Assembly (NCBI GenBank): GCA_965652025.1
Contig: CBFGTM010000007.1
Span: 25,311 to 89,310 of the forward strand
Direction: 5' to 3'
DNA length: 64,000 nt
Origin: CAVVWJ01 sp965652025
GTDB taxonomy: Bacteria; Gemmatimonadota; Gemmatimonadetes; Gemmatimonadales; GWC2-71-9
Under the pieces are notes generated by a model, which saw nothing but the letters and a program-made list of their open reading frames with translations, was not told where the DNA came from and made no database searches. The position numbers and the translations under genes were made by a program. Within the stretch, counting starts at the first letter, position 1; each line of letters starts with the position of its first letter. Below, piece by piece: positions 35,890 to 44,103 of this stretch.

Positions 35890-36366
35890 CTACGGCTCTG
35901 AGTGGGGCTGGTTTCGGCGAACGTAATCCAGGCCCCACTCCATCATCTCGGCACTGCGCAGCCCAACTCGCATGGCCTGATCGATCGCGTCCGGCTCATC
36001 CAGCTTCCGGTCCAGCATGAAATACGGTATGAGAGCCCCACCGACCCGGTTGCCACTGCCACAGTGCACAAACACGGTGCGGTCCCCCGCCGAACGCAGG
36101 ACCAACAGAATCCGGGTCAGGGTAGCGTCATCGAGCGCTCCGGCGCGAACCGGGATGTTCACGTATTCCATGCCTAGAGATTGTACCACTGCTGGTTCAT
36201 CCACCGCCCTCGGTTCCATGGGGTCGCGAAGGTCGAGCACGATGCCGCCCCCGGCCTCTCTGAGGGCCCGGAGCTGCTCCGCATTGGGTTGCCCTCCTGT
36301 GACCAGTTGAGGAAAGACCTCGCACGCATTGGCCACACCGCTGAGAGCTTGGAGTGCTATGGACAT
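35890..36366 (-). CDS. Protein-tyrosine-phosphatase-like (BLH-type) protein
   Basis: The 158-residue protein has the cysteine phosphatase loop VHCGSGNRVGG (HCX5R), an upstream LVTGGQPNAEQLRALREAG and a general-acid region around LDLRDPME. This is the pattern of the phosphatase-like domain found alone or fused to sulfur dioxygenase-type beta-lactamase folds. GGAGG and AAAGGA lie upstream of the ATG at 36366. The substrate is unknown; it may be cytoplasmic or weakly exported, as I see no clear signal peptide. Confidence 0.75.
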   Translation of the reverse strand: MSIALQALSGVANACEVFPQLVTGGQPNAEQLRALREAGGGIVLDLRDPMEPRAVDEPAVVQSLGMEYVNIPVRAGALDDATLTRILLVLRSAGDRTVFVHCGSGNRVGGALIPYFMLDRKLDEPDAIDQAMRVGLRSAEMMEWGLDYVRRNQPHSEP

Positions 36367-36421
36367 GTCCTTTACCGGCCTCCTCTTGGTTTGAAACTAA
36401 GCCACCTCTTACCTTTAAGAT

Positions 36422-38251
36422 GTGCTCCGTCTTGCGATAGCCCAGGTACGGCCTCAAAAAGGGGCGTACGAGCAGAACCTCTGCCGGATAGGGGCCCTCC
36501 TCCGGGAGGTGGGCGGCTGGCCTGACCCACCCGAGCTGGTGATAGCACCGGAGACCGCGCTCACCGGTTACTTCCTGGAAGGTGGAGTACGGGAACTCGC
36601 GGTCTCCGCCGATCAACTGTTCGATGACCTGAGCCGGCAGCATGAAGAAGCAGGCATCAGTCCCCTCGATATCGCGCTCGGGTTCTACGAGGTCCACGGC
36701 AACCGGCTCTATAACTCCGGCCTGTATGCTACCCTCGGTGGGTCCGAGGCTGGGATCCGCCACATCCATCGCAAGATCTTTCTTCCAACCTACGGCGTGT
36801 TCGATGAGGAGCGATTCGTGGAGGCCGGGCGCAGCGTGCAGGCGTTCGACACCCGCTGGGGCCGAGCAGCCATTTTGATTTGCGAGGACGCCTGGCACTC
36901 GTTCACGCCGATGCTGGCTGCGCTGGATGGAGCACAGGTCATTATCGTGCCCAGCGCCAGCCCGGCCCGGGGCGTCATCACCAGTGACGATACGGCTGGC
37001 CGGCCGGTTAGTCTGGCCCGCTGGAGCCGTCTAGCGCAGGACATAGCCGGGGAGCATGGGGTCTATGTTGCCCTCGCCCAGCTGGTTGGCTTCGAGGGTG
37101 GCAAAGCATTTCCGGGTGGCTCGATCCTGGCCGGCCCCCGCGGTGACCTGTTGGCACAGGCACCGGTCTTCCAAGAGGCGATCATCCCGGCGGTGCTGGA
37201 CTTCGAGGAGATCACCCGGGCCCGGACCGACCTCCCTCTCCTGGCCGATCTCGAGATGCGACTGCCCCATCTGCTCGGGTCACTGCACGCGGCACGTAAG
37301 GAGAAAGGAAGCGGGGAAGCGGGCAAGCGGGGAAGCAAGTCCAGCGAGACCAAACCGGATGGTCGGACATCTCAACGTCCCAGCGTCCCCGCCTCCCCTC
37401 TTCCGCCCTTACCCGCCCGCTTCCACCCCCGGCAGGATCCGCTGGCCATCGATCCCGAGCTGACCCGGCGCTGGCTGGTCGAGTTCATCCGCGATGAGGT
37501 GCAGCGTCGCCGCAAGTTTGAACGAGTGATCATCGGGCTCTCCGGCGGAGTGGACAGCTCCCTGGTGGCCTATCTCGCCGCGGAGGCCCTCGGTCCGGCA
37601 AATGTGCTTGGAGTGCGAATGCCCTACCGCAGCTCGAGCCAGGAAAGTTTAGAACACGCTCAACTGGTCATCGAGGCACTGGGCATCCAGAGCCGCACCA
37701 TTGACATCAGCCTATCGGTGGACGCGCTGGCCGGTGCGATTGGTGGCGAGGTCGATCCGGCCCGTCTGGGCAACATCATGGCCCGTACCCGGATGATTAC
37801 CCTCTTCGATCTGTCGGCCGCGTTCCGGGCCCTGCCGCTGGGGACCGGGAACAAGACCGAGCGGCTGTTCGGGTATTTCACCTGGCATGCGGACGATTCG
37901 CCGCCGGTCAATCCGATCGGTGATCTCTTCAAGACCCAGGTGTGGGCTCTGTCGCGGCAGGTGGGGGTACCCGAGGTCATTGTGTCCAAGCCGGCCAGCG
38001 CCGATCTCATCAAGGGCCAAACCGACGAGGGTGACTTCGGCATCTCCTATCCCCGCGCCGATGCCATCCTGCACTGGATTCTGCTGGGTTACAAAGCTCC
38101 CGAAATCATGGCGCTCGGCTTCGAGGAGGCGGAAATCCGTCTGGTGCGCCAGCGCCTCGACTCGACTCACTGGAAGCGCCGGCTGCCCACGGTCGCCATG
38201 CTGAGTGGAACGGCGATCGGCGAATACTATCTGAGGCCGGTGGATTATTAG
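36422..38251 (+). CDS. nadE: Glutamine-dependent NAD+ synthetase
   Basis: The 609-residue enzyme joins an N-terminal nitrilase-type glutaminase (Glu44 in PETALTG, Lys118 in HRKIFLP, Cys154 in ILICEDAW) to a C-terminal synthetase with the ATP-pyrophosphatase loop GLSGGVDSS (about 373-380). It makes NAD from deamido-NAD, ATP and glutamine-derived ammonia. The start is a GTG at 36422 with no strong ribosome site. Residues about 293-334, between the domains, are encoded by an inverted pair of the dispersed repeat family and read as Lys/Gly/Ser then Pro-rich linker. Confidence 0.95.
   Translation: MLRLAIAQVRPQKGAYEQNLCRIGALLREVGGWPDPPELVIAPETALTGYFLEGGVRELAVSADQLFDDLSRQHEEAGISPLDIALGFYEVHGNRLYNSGLYATLGGSEAGIRHIHRKIFLPTYGVFDEERFVEAGRSVQAFDTRWGRAAILICEDAWHSFTPMLAALDGAQVIIVPSASPARGVITSDDTAGRPVSLARWSRLAQDIAGEHGVYVALAQLVGFEGGKAFPGGSILAGPRGDLLAQAPVFQEAIIPAVLDFEEITRARTDLPLLADLEMRLPHLLGSLHAARKEKGSGEAGKRGSKSSETKPDGRTSQRPSVPASPLPPLPARFHPRQDPLAIDPELTRRWLVEFIRDEVQRRRKFERVIIGLSGGVDSSLVAYLAAEALGPANVLGVRMPYRSSSQESLEHAQLVIEALGIQSRTIDISLSVDALAGAIGGEVDPARLGNIMARTRMITLFDLSAAFRALPLGTGNKTERLFGYFTWHADDSPPVNPIGDLFKTQVWALSRQVGVPEVIVSKPASADLIKGQTDEGDFGISYPRADAILHWILLGYKAPEIMALGFEEAEIRLVRQRLDSTHWKRRLPTVAMLSGTAIGEYYLRPVDY
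37296..37424. repeat. Inverted GGAAGCGGG-type repeat pair inside nadE
   Basis: The left arm (37296-37336) is a run of GGAAGCGGG/GCAAGCGGG units, and the right arm (37383-37424) ends with the complementary CCCGCTTCC. The whole element stays in frame and encodes the interdomain linker of NadE. Confidence 0.8.
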
Positions 38252-38282
38252 CAAATCTCCGGCCTCTCCGCCCTCCCGCCCC

Positions 38283-38723
38283 ATGTCGTACTCCACCGGG
38301 TCCATCACCACCTTCGTGATGCCGCACATGCAGAATGTCCGAGGGGATCTGTTCGGTGGCGAGCTCATGGCGCTGGTGGACCAGGCTGCTGCCGTCGCCG
38401 CCATCCGCCATGCCGGCGGCCCCGCCGTGACGGCGAGGATCGAACGGGTCGATTTCCGGGAGCGTATCCCGGTCGGAGCGCTGGTCACCTGTACCGCGAC
38501 AGTGGACTACGTCGGAAACTCGTCCATGGATATCACGGTGGAGGTGTACGCCGAGCGGGTCAGCAGCGGAGAGAAGCGCCATACTCACACCGCTCATGTG
38601 GTCTTCGTCGCTCTTGACGAGCAGGGCAAACCCAAGCGGGTGCCGCGGCTCCTGCCTGAAACCGACGAAGAGCGGGAGCGCTACGCCCGTGCCGAGTCGC
38701 ATCGGCACCAAAGGCGCCCTTGA
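38283..38723 (+). CDS. Hotdog-fold acyl-CoA thioesterase (YciA-like)
   Basis: The 146-residue protein has the hotdog signature of acyl-CoA thioesterases: MQNVRGDLFGGELMALVDQAA with the conserved Gly-Gly and Asp, then VDFRERIPVGALV and HTAHVVFVALDE. It hydrolyses acyl-CoA to free acid and CoA in the cytoplasm. The stop overlaps the next start (TTGA). Substrate chain length is not predictable. Confidence 0.88.
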   Translation: MSYSTGSITTFVMPHMQNVRGDLFGGELMALVDQAAAVAAIRHAGGPAVTARIERVDFRERIPVGALVTCTATVDYVGNSSMDITVEVYAERVSSGEKRHTHTAHVVFVALDEQGKPKRVPRLLPETDEERERYARAESHRHQRRP

Positions 38724-39589
38724 CTCACCGCACGGCTGCGGTGGTGCTGAGTGGCGGGGGGGCCAAGACCGCCGCCCACATTGGCGCCACCCGCGCCCTC
38801 AGGGAGGCCGGTTTCGAGCCGGCCTGGTATGTGGGCACCAGCATGGGTGCGGTGGTCGCCGCCGGCCTGGCCAGCGGGGTTGGGGTTGACGAGCTCCTGG
38901 AGCGAATGGTGGAGGTGGGACGTCGGGGTGTGGTTCGTGATCCACTGACGCCGGTAGCCGGTCTCTTCCTTCGCTCTCTGCTCAAGCCGGCTCCCCTGCG
39001 GGCGGCGATCGAGGCCTTGGTGCCGGTGCGGCGATTCTCGGATCTGTCGCTCCCCCTCACCGTGACGGCTGTCGACCTGGATACCGGCGAGCTGGTCTTG
39101 TTTGGTGCCGGCGCTACCAATGCCCCGCTGATTGACGTGCTCTGTGCCAGCTGTGCACTCCCGCTGTACTACCCTCCGGTTGAGCTCAATGGCCGGCGCT
39201 ATGGCGACGGCGGCCTGCGGGCGGTGGTTCCGCTGGAACCAGCAGCTGAGCTCGATGTAGAGCTGGTGCTGGCGGTGGATGTAGGTCCGGGATTCGACCT
39301 GCCTCCGGCGGTGGACCCGGTACGGATCCCGCCCATGATCAGGGCGCACGATGACGCGATGGGTATTCTCATGGCTGCGAACACTGCCAGTCAGCTCGAG
39401 CTCTGGCGGGCTCACCCTGACCGGGCGCCACTGGTCTATGTGCGGCCCAAGGTTGAGCGCAATGCTACCTTCAGGGTCGAGCGGGTCCGGGCATATGCCA
39501 CTGAAGGACGCCGAGCCACGCGGGAGGCCCTCGAGCAATGGGCTGAGACTCTTGACCGACCCCCCTTTCACGACAAATTCAGCCCATGA
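38720..39589 (+). CDS. Patatin-like phospholipase
   Basis: The 289-residue protein has the patatin oxyanion motif LSGGGAKTAAHIGA, the nucleophile elbow GTSMG and the catalytic aspartate in YGDGG. A Ser-Asp dyad lipid acyl hydrolase of the RssA/YchK group is likely, in the cytoplasm. The start is a TTG overlapping the previous TGA, which implies coupling. The following gene also overlaps by four bases. Confidence 0.9.
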   Translation: MTHRTAAVVLSGGGAKTAAHIGATRALREAGFEPAWYVGTSMGAVVAAGLASGVGVDELLERMVEVGRRGVVRDPLTPVAGLFLRSLLKPAPLRAAIEALVPVRRFSDLSLPLTVTAVDLDTGELVLFGAGATNAPLIDVLCASCALPLYYPPVELNGRRYGDGGLRAVVPLEPAAELDVELVLAVDVGPGFDLPPAVDPVRIPPMIRAHDDAMGILMAANTASQLELWRAHPDRAPLVYVRPKVERNATFRVERVRAYATEGRRATREALEQWAETLDRPPFHDKFSP

Positions 39590-39999
39590 AAGCCTCAGAA
39601 GTGATGGTTCCCGATCCCCACGTCGCAGTTGCGGGAGCCATGGCAAGCGAGGTCGCTATCATGCTCAAGACCCGCAACATCTCAGTGGTTCCCGTGGTAG
39701 ATGACCACCGAACCCGCCGCTTCCTGGGCACCTTGAGCGATCGCGACCTCGTGACCCGCTGTCTGGCTGAGGGGAAACACCCCTGGCATACCCGGGCCGA
39801 CTCGCTCATGCGCACCAATTCACCGGTGGTCAGGCCCGATCGCGAGCTCGATGGCTTCGAGGTGCGGATGGATCTGGATCCAGCGGAATCCCATTTGCGT
39901 CCCACCATCACCGTTGTTGATGAAAGTGGTAGAGTTGTAGGCTTTATCAGTCACCCGGAGCAGATTCCGGAGGTAAAGATTGTCTGGGGGAGTGGTTAA
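39586..39999 (+). CDS. CBS-domain protein
   Basis: The 137-residue protein contains a pair of CBS motifs: MVPDPHVAVAG with TRNISVVPVVDDHRTRRFLGTLSDRDL, then a second copy (SLMRTNSPVVRPD with ITVVDESGRVVGFIS) that appears shortened. Such modules bind adenosyl ligands and regulate partner proteins. No partner domain is fused. It overlaps both neighbours by a few bases. Confidence 0.88.
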   Translation: MKASEVMVPDPHVAVAGAMASEVAIMLKTRNISVVPVVDDHRTRRFLGTLSDRDLVTRCLAEGKHPWHTRADSLMRTNSPVVRPDRELDGFEVRMDLDPAESHLRPTITVVDESGRVVGFISHPEQIPEVKIVWGSG

Positions 40000-40424
40000 T
40001 GGCTGAGTTCAAGCTTTTTACTCTGGAAGAAGCCGAGCGGACTCTCCCGCTGGTGCGGCGGGTCGTGGCCGATCTCACCCTCGAGTACCCCAAATGGCGG
40101 GCGGCGGTGGGCCGCTTCGAGCTGCTCACCGGTGGCGCGCGCGCCGACTGGGGCGAGACCCAGGAGCTGGTCGCGGCGCGAGAGGAGGTTACCCGGCACG
40201 CCACCCGAATCAATCAGTACCTCCAGGAGCTGGAGGCCATCGGCTGCGTCTTCAAGGGGTTCGAAGCCGGCCTGGTGGACTTCTATTCCCTCAGGGAAGA
40301 CCGGCCGATCTTCCTCTGCTGGCGCCTGGGGGAGGACCGCATCAATCACTGGCACGAGATCGATACCGGGTTCTCCGGACGCCAGCCGATCGACGGAGCT
40401 ATCCTCTCGGCCATCTCCTCGTGA
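39999..40424 (+). CDS. DUF2203 family protein
   Basis: The 141-residue protein matches the DUF2203 pattern: an N-terminal helix FTLEEAERTLPLVRRVVADL, a central helical hairpin, and the conserved end VDFYSLREDRPIFLCWRLGEDRINHWHEIDTGF. Function is unknown in all members I know of. The start overlaps the previous stop by one base, and its own stop overlaps the next start (GTGA). Confidence 0.88.
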   Translation: MAEFKLFTLEEAERTLPLVRRVVADLTLEYPKWRAAVGRFELLTGGARADWGETQELVAAREEVTRHATRINQYLQELEAIGCVFKGFEAGLVDFYSLREDRPIFLCWRLGEDRINHWHEIDTGFSGRQPIDGAILSAISS

Positions 40425-40876
40425 GCCGAGCCTGGTTGTTCCTGCACCTGCTGGGCTTCACCATGTGGCTGGGCGGCGCCATCGCCTCGATGGTGGTAGG
40501 AATTGCGGCCCGTGCGGAGGAGCGGAGTCTGCTGGGCGCCGTAGTCCGGGCCCAGTCGAAGGTCACCAAGAGCGCCATCGCGCCCGGCTCGCTGCTGACC
40601 GTTCTTTCCGGACTGGTGCTCACCTTCCAGCTCAGCGGCGGTGAGTTTGCCGGATTCAGTATCTGGCTGGTCATCATGCAGACCGCCGGACTCATTGCCG
40701 CGCTGATTACCCTCTTCATCGCACTGCCCACGGCTACTCGGCTGGGTCGGCTGGACCCGGTGGGCGAGGCAGCGCGCTACTTCGACGAGCTGCGCGCCCG
40801 TCAGCGCATTGTGGCCTCGATCGCGGGAACCTTGGGACTCATCGCTCTCTTCGCGGGGGCAATGCTGAGTCGGTAG
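40421..40876 (+). CDS. Four-helix membrane protein, DUF2269/CopD-like
   Basis: I start at the GTG at 40421; the long open frame upstream from 40094 is inside DUF2203 and is a shadow. The 151-residue protein has four membrane segments. The first carries LFLHLLGFTMWLGGAI, a histidine-containing pattern seen in DUF2269 and CopD-like proteins. It is the last gene of the thioesterase-to-membrane-protein run and its 3' end overlaps convergent mutY by 38 bp. The role is unknown. Confidence 0.75.
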   Translation: MSRAWLFLHLLGFTMWLGGAIASMVVGIAARAEERSLLGAVVRAQSKVTKSAIAPGSLLTVLSGLVLTFQLSGGEFAGFSIWLVIMQTAGLIAALITLFIALPTATRLGRLDPVGEAARYFDELRARQRIVASIAGTLGLIALFAGAMLSR

Positions 40877-41540
40877 CCTTTCCGTTCCTTCCAGACTTAC
40901 AAACCTGTCGCACCGGACATACTCCACACCTCGCCTCTCGTGCGGTGCAGACCAGTGCTCCCAGTTCCATGAGCGCCTGGTTGAATAACCAGGCAGACTT
41001 TCCCCGCCGGGGAACGATCTGTTCGGCCGTGTTCCAGAGCGTGCGGCTGGCCCTTGGTCCCTGTAGTCGCGGGTGGAACACCCGCTGCAGCACTCGCGCG
41101 ACATTGGTGTCTACGGCCGCGGTGGAGCGCTCGAAGGCAAAGGATGCGATCGCGCCGGCGGTGTATCGGCCCACTCCAGGCAGCCGCCGAAGCTTCTCCG
41201 GATCGGATGGAATGCGGCCACCCAACTCCTGCATCACGGCCTGCGCCAGGCGCTGCAGGTTGGCCGCTCGACGATAGTACCCCAGTCCTTCCCAGCTCTC
41301 CCGTACTGCCCCCGGAGACGCCGAGGCGAGCGATTCGATTGTGGGATGGCGCTGGAGAAAGCGATCATAGTATCCCACCACCCGGGAGACCTGCGTCTGC
41401 TGCAGCATGAATTCGGAAACGACGATGTGGTAAGGATCGCGGGTTCGTCGCCAGGGAAGGTCCCGGCCATGGCGCCGGAACCACGCCAGCAGGCGGCGTC
41501 GAAAGACCAGTGCGTGGGTCGGAGTGTCGGCTCTGGGCAT
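40839..41540 (-). CDS. mutY: A/G-specific adenine glycosylase lacking the NUDIX-like domain
   Basis: The 233-residue protein has the MutY catalytic motif SEFMLQQTQV (catalytic Glu), helix-hairpin-helix LPGVGRYTAGA, the catalytic Asp in AAVDTNVARVL, and a four-cysteine iron-sulfur loop (CTAREARC, then GVCPVRQVC). These show an active adenine glycosylase core that removes adenine opposite 8-oxoguanine. The C-terminal MutT-like 8-oxoG recognition domain, usually another 100-120 residues, is missing; the protein stops just after the cluster. There is no sign of a frameshifted remainder. Confidence 0.9.
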   Translation of the reverse strand: MPRADTPTHALVFRRRLLAWFRRHGRDLPWRRTRDPYHIVVSEFMLQQTQVSRVVGYYDRFLQRHPTIESLASASPGAVRESWEGLGYYRRAANLQRLAQAVMQELGGRIPSDPEKLRRLPGVGRYTAGAIASFAFERSTAAVDTNVARVLQRVFHPRLQGPRASRTLWNTAEQIVPRRGKSAWLFNQALMELGALVCTAREARCGVCPVRQVCKSGRNGKATDSALPPRRER

Positions 41541-41602
41541 CGCTGAACGGTAGCCTGAGCGCTCGGCCGGCGGAAAGCGCCTCGTCCCAGAGGAGGTTAC
41601 TT

Positions 41603-42385
41603 TTGGACGCCATGAACCTCTTCGCCACGATCGGACGTTGGGTCCTGGATGGTGCGTCCCACGTTGGACGTCTGACCTACTTCGTTGTCGAGGCGGTTCG
41701 AGGTTTGAGCGAGGTCCGAATCTGGTGGCCCCGGATGATGGTGGAGGCCTGGAACATTGGGGCGGGCAGCCTCTTCATTGTGCTGCTGATCTCGGCCTTT
41801 GCCGGAGCGGTCACCGCGCTCCAAACCGGATACCAGTTCACCGGCAGCATTCCTTACTATGTCGTCGGCACGCTGGTGGTGTCATCCATCATTCTCGAGC
41901 TCGGACCGGTGCTCACTGCCCTCATCCTCGCCGGCCGGATCGGAGCTCGCTACGCGGCGGAGTTGGGGACCATGCGGGTCACCGAGCAGATCGACGCTCT
42001 CGAGAGTCTGGGCCGGTCTCCGTCATCGCATTTGGTGATTCCTCGGGTGCTGGCGGGCCTGCTGATGATCCCCGCGCTCACCGTGCTGGCAAACCTCTCC
42101 GGCGTCGTCTCGGGATGGTTGTCGGTTAAGGCTGTGCTCCCGGTGACGGATGCCGATTTCATCTACGGCGCCCAGTACTACTGGCGACCCTGGGATGCGT
42201 GGTACTCGGTGATCAAGGCATTCTTCTTTGCCGGGTCGATTACCATCATTTCCTGTTACATGGGCTTCAATACCAAGCAGGGTGCCGAGGGCGTCGGCCG
42301 ATCGACCACCACTGCGGTCGTAACCAGCTCGGTGCTGATCCTGGTCCTCGATACCGTGCTCACCCGTCTCCTGCTCAACCAATGA
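41603..42385 (+). CDS. mlaE: MlaE-family ABC permease
   Basis: The 260-residue protein has five or six membrane segments and the MlaE signatures LELGPVLTALILAGRIGARYAAELGTM and EQIDALESLGRSP. It is the permease of phospholipid-transport systems between inner and outer membrane. A TTG at 41603 has a perfect AGGAGG six bases upstream; the ATG at 41612 is the alternative with poorer spacing. The stop overlaps the ATPase start (ATGA). Confidence 0.92.
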   Translation: MDAMNLFATIGRWVLDGASHVGRLTYFVVEAVRGLSEVRIWWPRMMVEAWNIGAGSLFIVLLISAFAGAVTALQTGYQFTGSIPYYVVGTLVVSSIILELGPVLTALILAGRIGARYAAELGTMRVTEQIDALESLGRSPSSHLVIPRVLAGLLMIPALTVLANLSGVVSGWLSVKAVLPVTDADFIYGAQYYWRPWDAWYSVIKAFFFAGSITIISCYMGFNTKQGAEGVGRSTTTAVVTSSVLILVLDTVLTRLLLNQ

Positions 42386-43134
42386 TCGAGCTCCGCAATG
42401 TGCACAAGGCGTTCGGCAAGCAGGTAGTGCTGAACGGGGTGGACTTCGAGGTCCGGGAAGGGGAAACGGTGGCGCTGATGGGCCCGTCCGGCACCGGAAA
42501 GAGCGTGCTGCTCAAGCACATCATCGGCCTGATCCGCCCCGACATCGGGGAGATCTACGTGGATGGGAAGGATGTATGCCGGCTCAAGCGAAAGGATCTC
42601 GCCGAGCTGCGGTCCCATATCGGCTACGTGTTCCAGAACGGCGCGCTGTTCGACTCGATGAATGTCTTCGAGAATGTGCGGCTCGGGATCACCGATGAGG
42701 ACAAGTACGGCGATCTGGAGTATTGCCAGAAGCGAGTGGCTGAATGCATCCGCCTGGTCAACCTCCCGGCCGACACGATCGCCAAGTTTCCGGCCGAGCT
42801 CTCCGGCGGAATGCGCAAGCGCGTCGGCATTGCCCGGGCCATTGCGGGCAACCCCAAGTACCTCTTGTACGATGAGCCTACCTCCGGCCTGGACCCGGTC
42901 AACGCGGACATCATCGATGGGCTGGTCCAGCGGCTCGACCACGAGCTGGGAGTCACCAGTGTTATGGTCACCCATGACGTGCGAGGTGCGTTCCGGGTGG
43001 CCGACCGGCTGGCCCTCCTGAGCGAGGGAAAGATCGTGATGCAAGGCACTCCGCAGGAGTTCCTGCAGTCGACCAATCCCAAAGTTCGCGAGTTCCTCGA
43101 GCGCGACTTCGACAATCCCTCGTTCGCCGCCTGA
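42382..43134 (+). CDS. mlaF: MlaF-family ABC ATPase
   Basis: I start at the ATG at 42382 overlapping the mlaE stop; the open frame upstream is inside mlaE. The 250-residue ATPase has Walker A GPSGTGKS, the Q-loop YVFQNGALFDSMNVFENV, LSGGMRKRVGIARA and Walker B YLLYDEPTSGLDP. These features match the MlaF subfamily, notably QNGALFDS and SGGMRKRV. It powers the MlaE permease and the MCE protein downstream. Confidence 0.93.
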   Translation: MIELRNVHKAFGKQVVLNGVDFEVREGETVALMGPSGTGKSVLLKHIIGLIRPDIGEIYVDGKDVCRLKRKDLAELRSHIGYVFQNGALFDSMNVFENVRLGITDEDKYGDLEYCQKRVAECIRLVNLPADTIAKFPAELSGGMRKRVGIARAIAGNPKYLLYDEPTSGLDPVNADIIDGLVQRLDHELGVTSVMVTHDVRGAFRVADRLALLSEGKIVMQGTPQEFLQSTNPKVREFLERDFDNPSFAA

Positions 43135-43140
43135 GCCCCT

Positions 43141-44025
43141 ATGGATGTCCGCTATTCCCGGGAAGTGATCGTCGGCGCCATCGTCACCATCGCCATTCTG
43201 GTGTTCATCTTCGGGACCATGTGGCTGAGCGGGCGCTCGGTCTCCTCGGATAACCTGATTCACCTGCAGTTCGCCAACGTGAGCGGCCTCAAGCGGGCGT
43301 CGCCGGTTCGGGTGTCCGGGGTGAACGTAGGGAAGGTCGAGCGAATCGAGTTCGTGGATGTGGGCAAGGTGGTGGTGACTGCCAGCCTGCCACCCAAGAT
43401 CCGCCCCCGGGTAGATGCGGAAGCCAAGATCGTCTCGGTCACGTTGGTTGGTGACTACGCCGTGGACTTCGACCCGGGCCGCGCCGGGGATTTCCTGGCT
43501 CCAGGCAAGGTCATACTGGGAACCCAGGACCTCGGGCTCTCGGGCCGCGCCATGGAGCTGAGCGACCGGGCGGACAGCATCCTGATCGGCGCCCAGGCCA
43601 TCGTGAACAAGGAGACCGCGGAGCAACTCCGCTCGACGCTGACGGCGCTGGAAGGCACCTTGAAGGCCGCCCAACGAACCATGCAGATCTACGGCGACTC
43701 GACTCGGGGACCTACGGCCGAGCTCACCCGCACCATGGCGGCGTTCCGCCAAGTGACTACGCGCCTCGACAGCACGCTTGCTCATCCCGCGCTCGACCGG
43801 ACGCTCAGTCGCACCGATACCCTGACCGCGAACCTGGCCGCCATGACCGCCCGGCTCGACTCCACTCTCGCTGCCCTCAACCGGGGCCAGGGGACCCTCG
43901 GCAAGCTCGCGACCGACAGCGGTCTCTACTACGACATGCGGGAGGTCTCCCAGTCGATGAAGGCGTTGCTGGACGAACTGACGAAGCATCCGGGCAAGGT
44001 GGGGGTAACAGTCAAGTTGTTCTAA
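43141..44025 (+). CDS. mlaD: MCE-domain lipid-transfer protein (MlaD-like)
   Basis: The 294-residue protein has one N-terminal membrane anchor (VGAIVTIAILVFIFGTMWL), an MCE domain at about 38-115 (FANVSGLKRASPVRVSGVNVGKV) and a C-terminal helical tail of about 160 residues rich in Ser/Thr/Leu. E. coli MlaD is shorter, so the tail resembles the longer YebT/Mce-type helical needles. It is the third gene of a minimal mlaE-F-D set; mlaB and mlaC are not adjacent. It acts in the periplasm, anchored in the inner membrane. Confidence 0.9.
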   Translation: MDVRYSREVIVGAIVTIAILVFIFGTMWLSGRSVSSDNLIHLQFANVSGLKRASPVRVSGVNVGKVERIEFVDVGKVVVTASLPPKIRPRVDAEAKIVSVTLVGDYAVDFDPGRAGDFLAPGKVILGTQDLGLSGRAMELSDRADSILIGAQAIVNKETAEQLRSTLTALEGTLKAAQRTMQIYGDSTRGPTAELTRTMAAFRQVTTRLDSTLAHPALDRTLSRTDTLTANLAAMTARLDSTLAALNRGQGTLGKLATDSGLYYDMREVSQSMKALLDELTKHPGKVGVTVKLF

Positions 44026-44027
44026 AG

Positions 44028-44090
44028 GCGTGAGTGGTAAGCGGTAAGCAGTAAGCCGGGCTTGAGGAGCTGACTGCTCACCGCTCACGC
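44028..44090. repeat. Hairpin of inverted GTAAGCGG/GTGAGCGG repeats
   Basis: The left arm (44028-44056) begins GCGTGAGTGGTAAGCGG and continues with AAGCAGTAAGC. The right arm (44072-44090) is GACTGCTCACCGCTCACGC. The arms pair with few mismatches, which could make a hairpin that separates mlaD from the ribonuclease Z gene. Confidence 0.8.
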
Positions 44091-44103
44091 TATCTTGTAC
44101 GCC

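Noticed and set aside
42256..44088. A 610-codon antisense frame across the mla genes.
   Set aside because: It spans three well-supported genes with coupled starts, has no recognisable domain, and reflects third-position GC bias.
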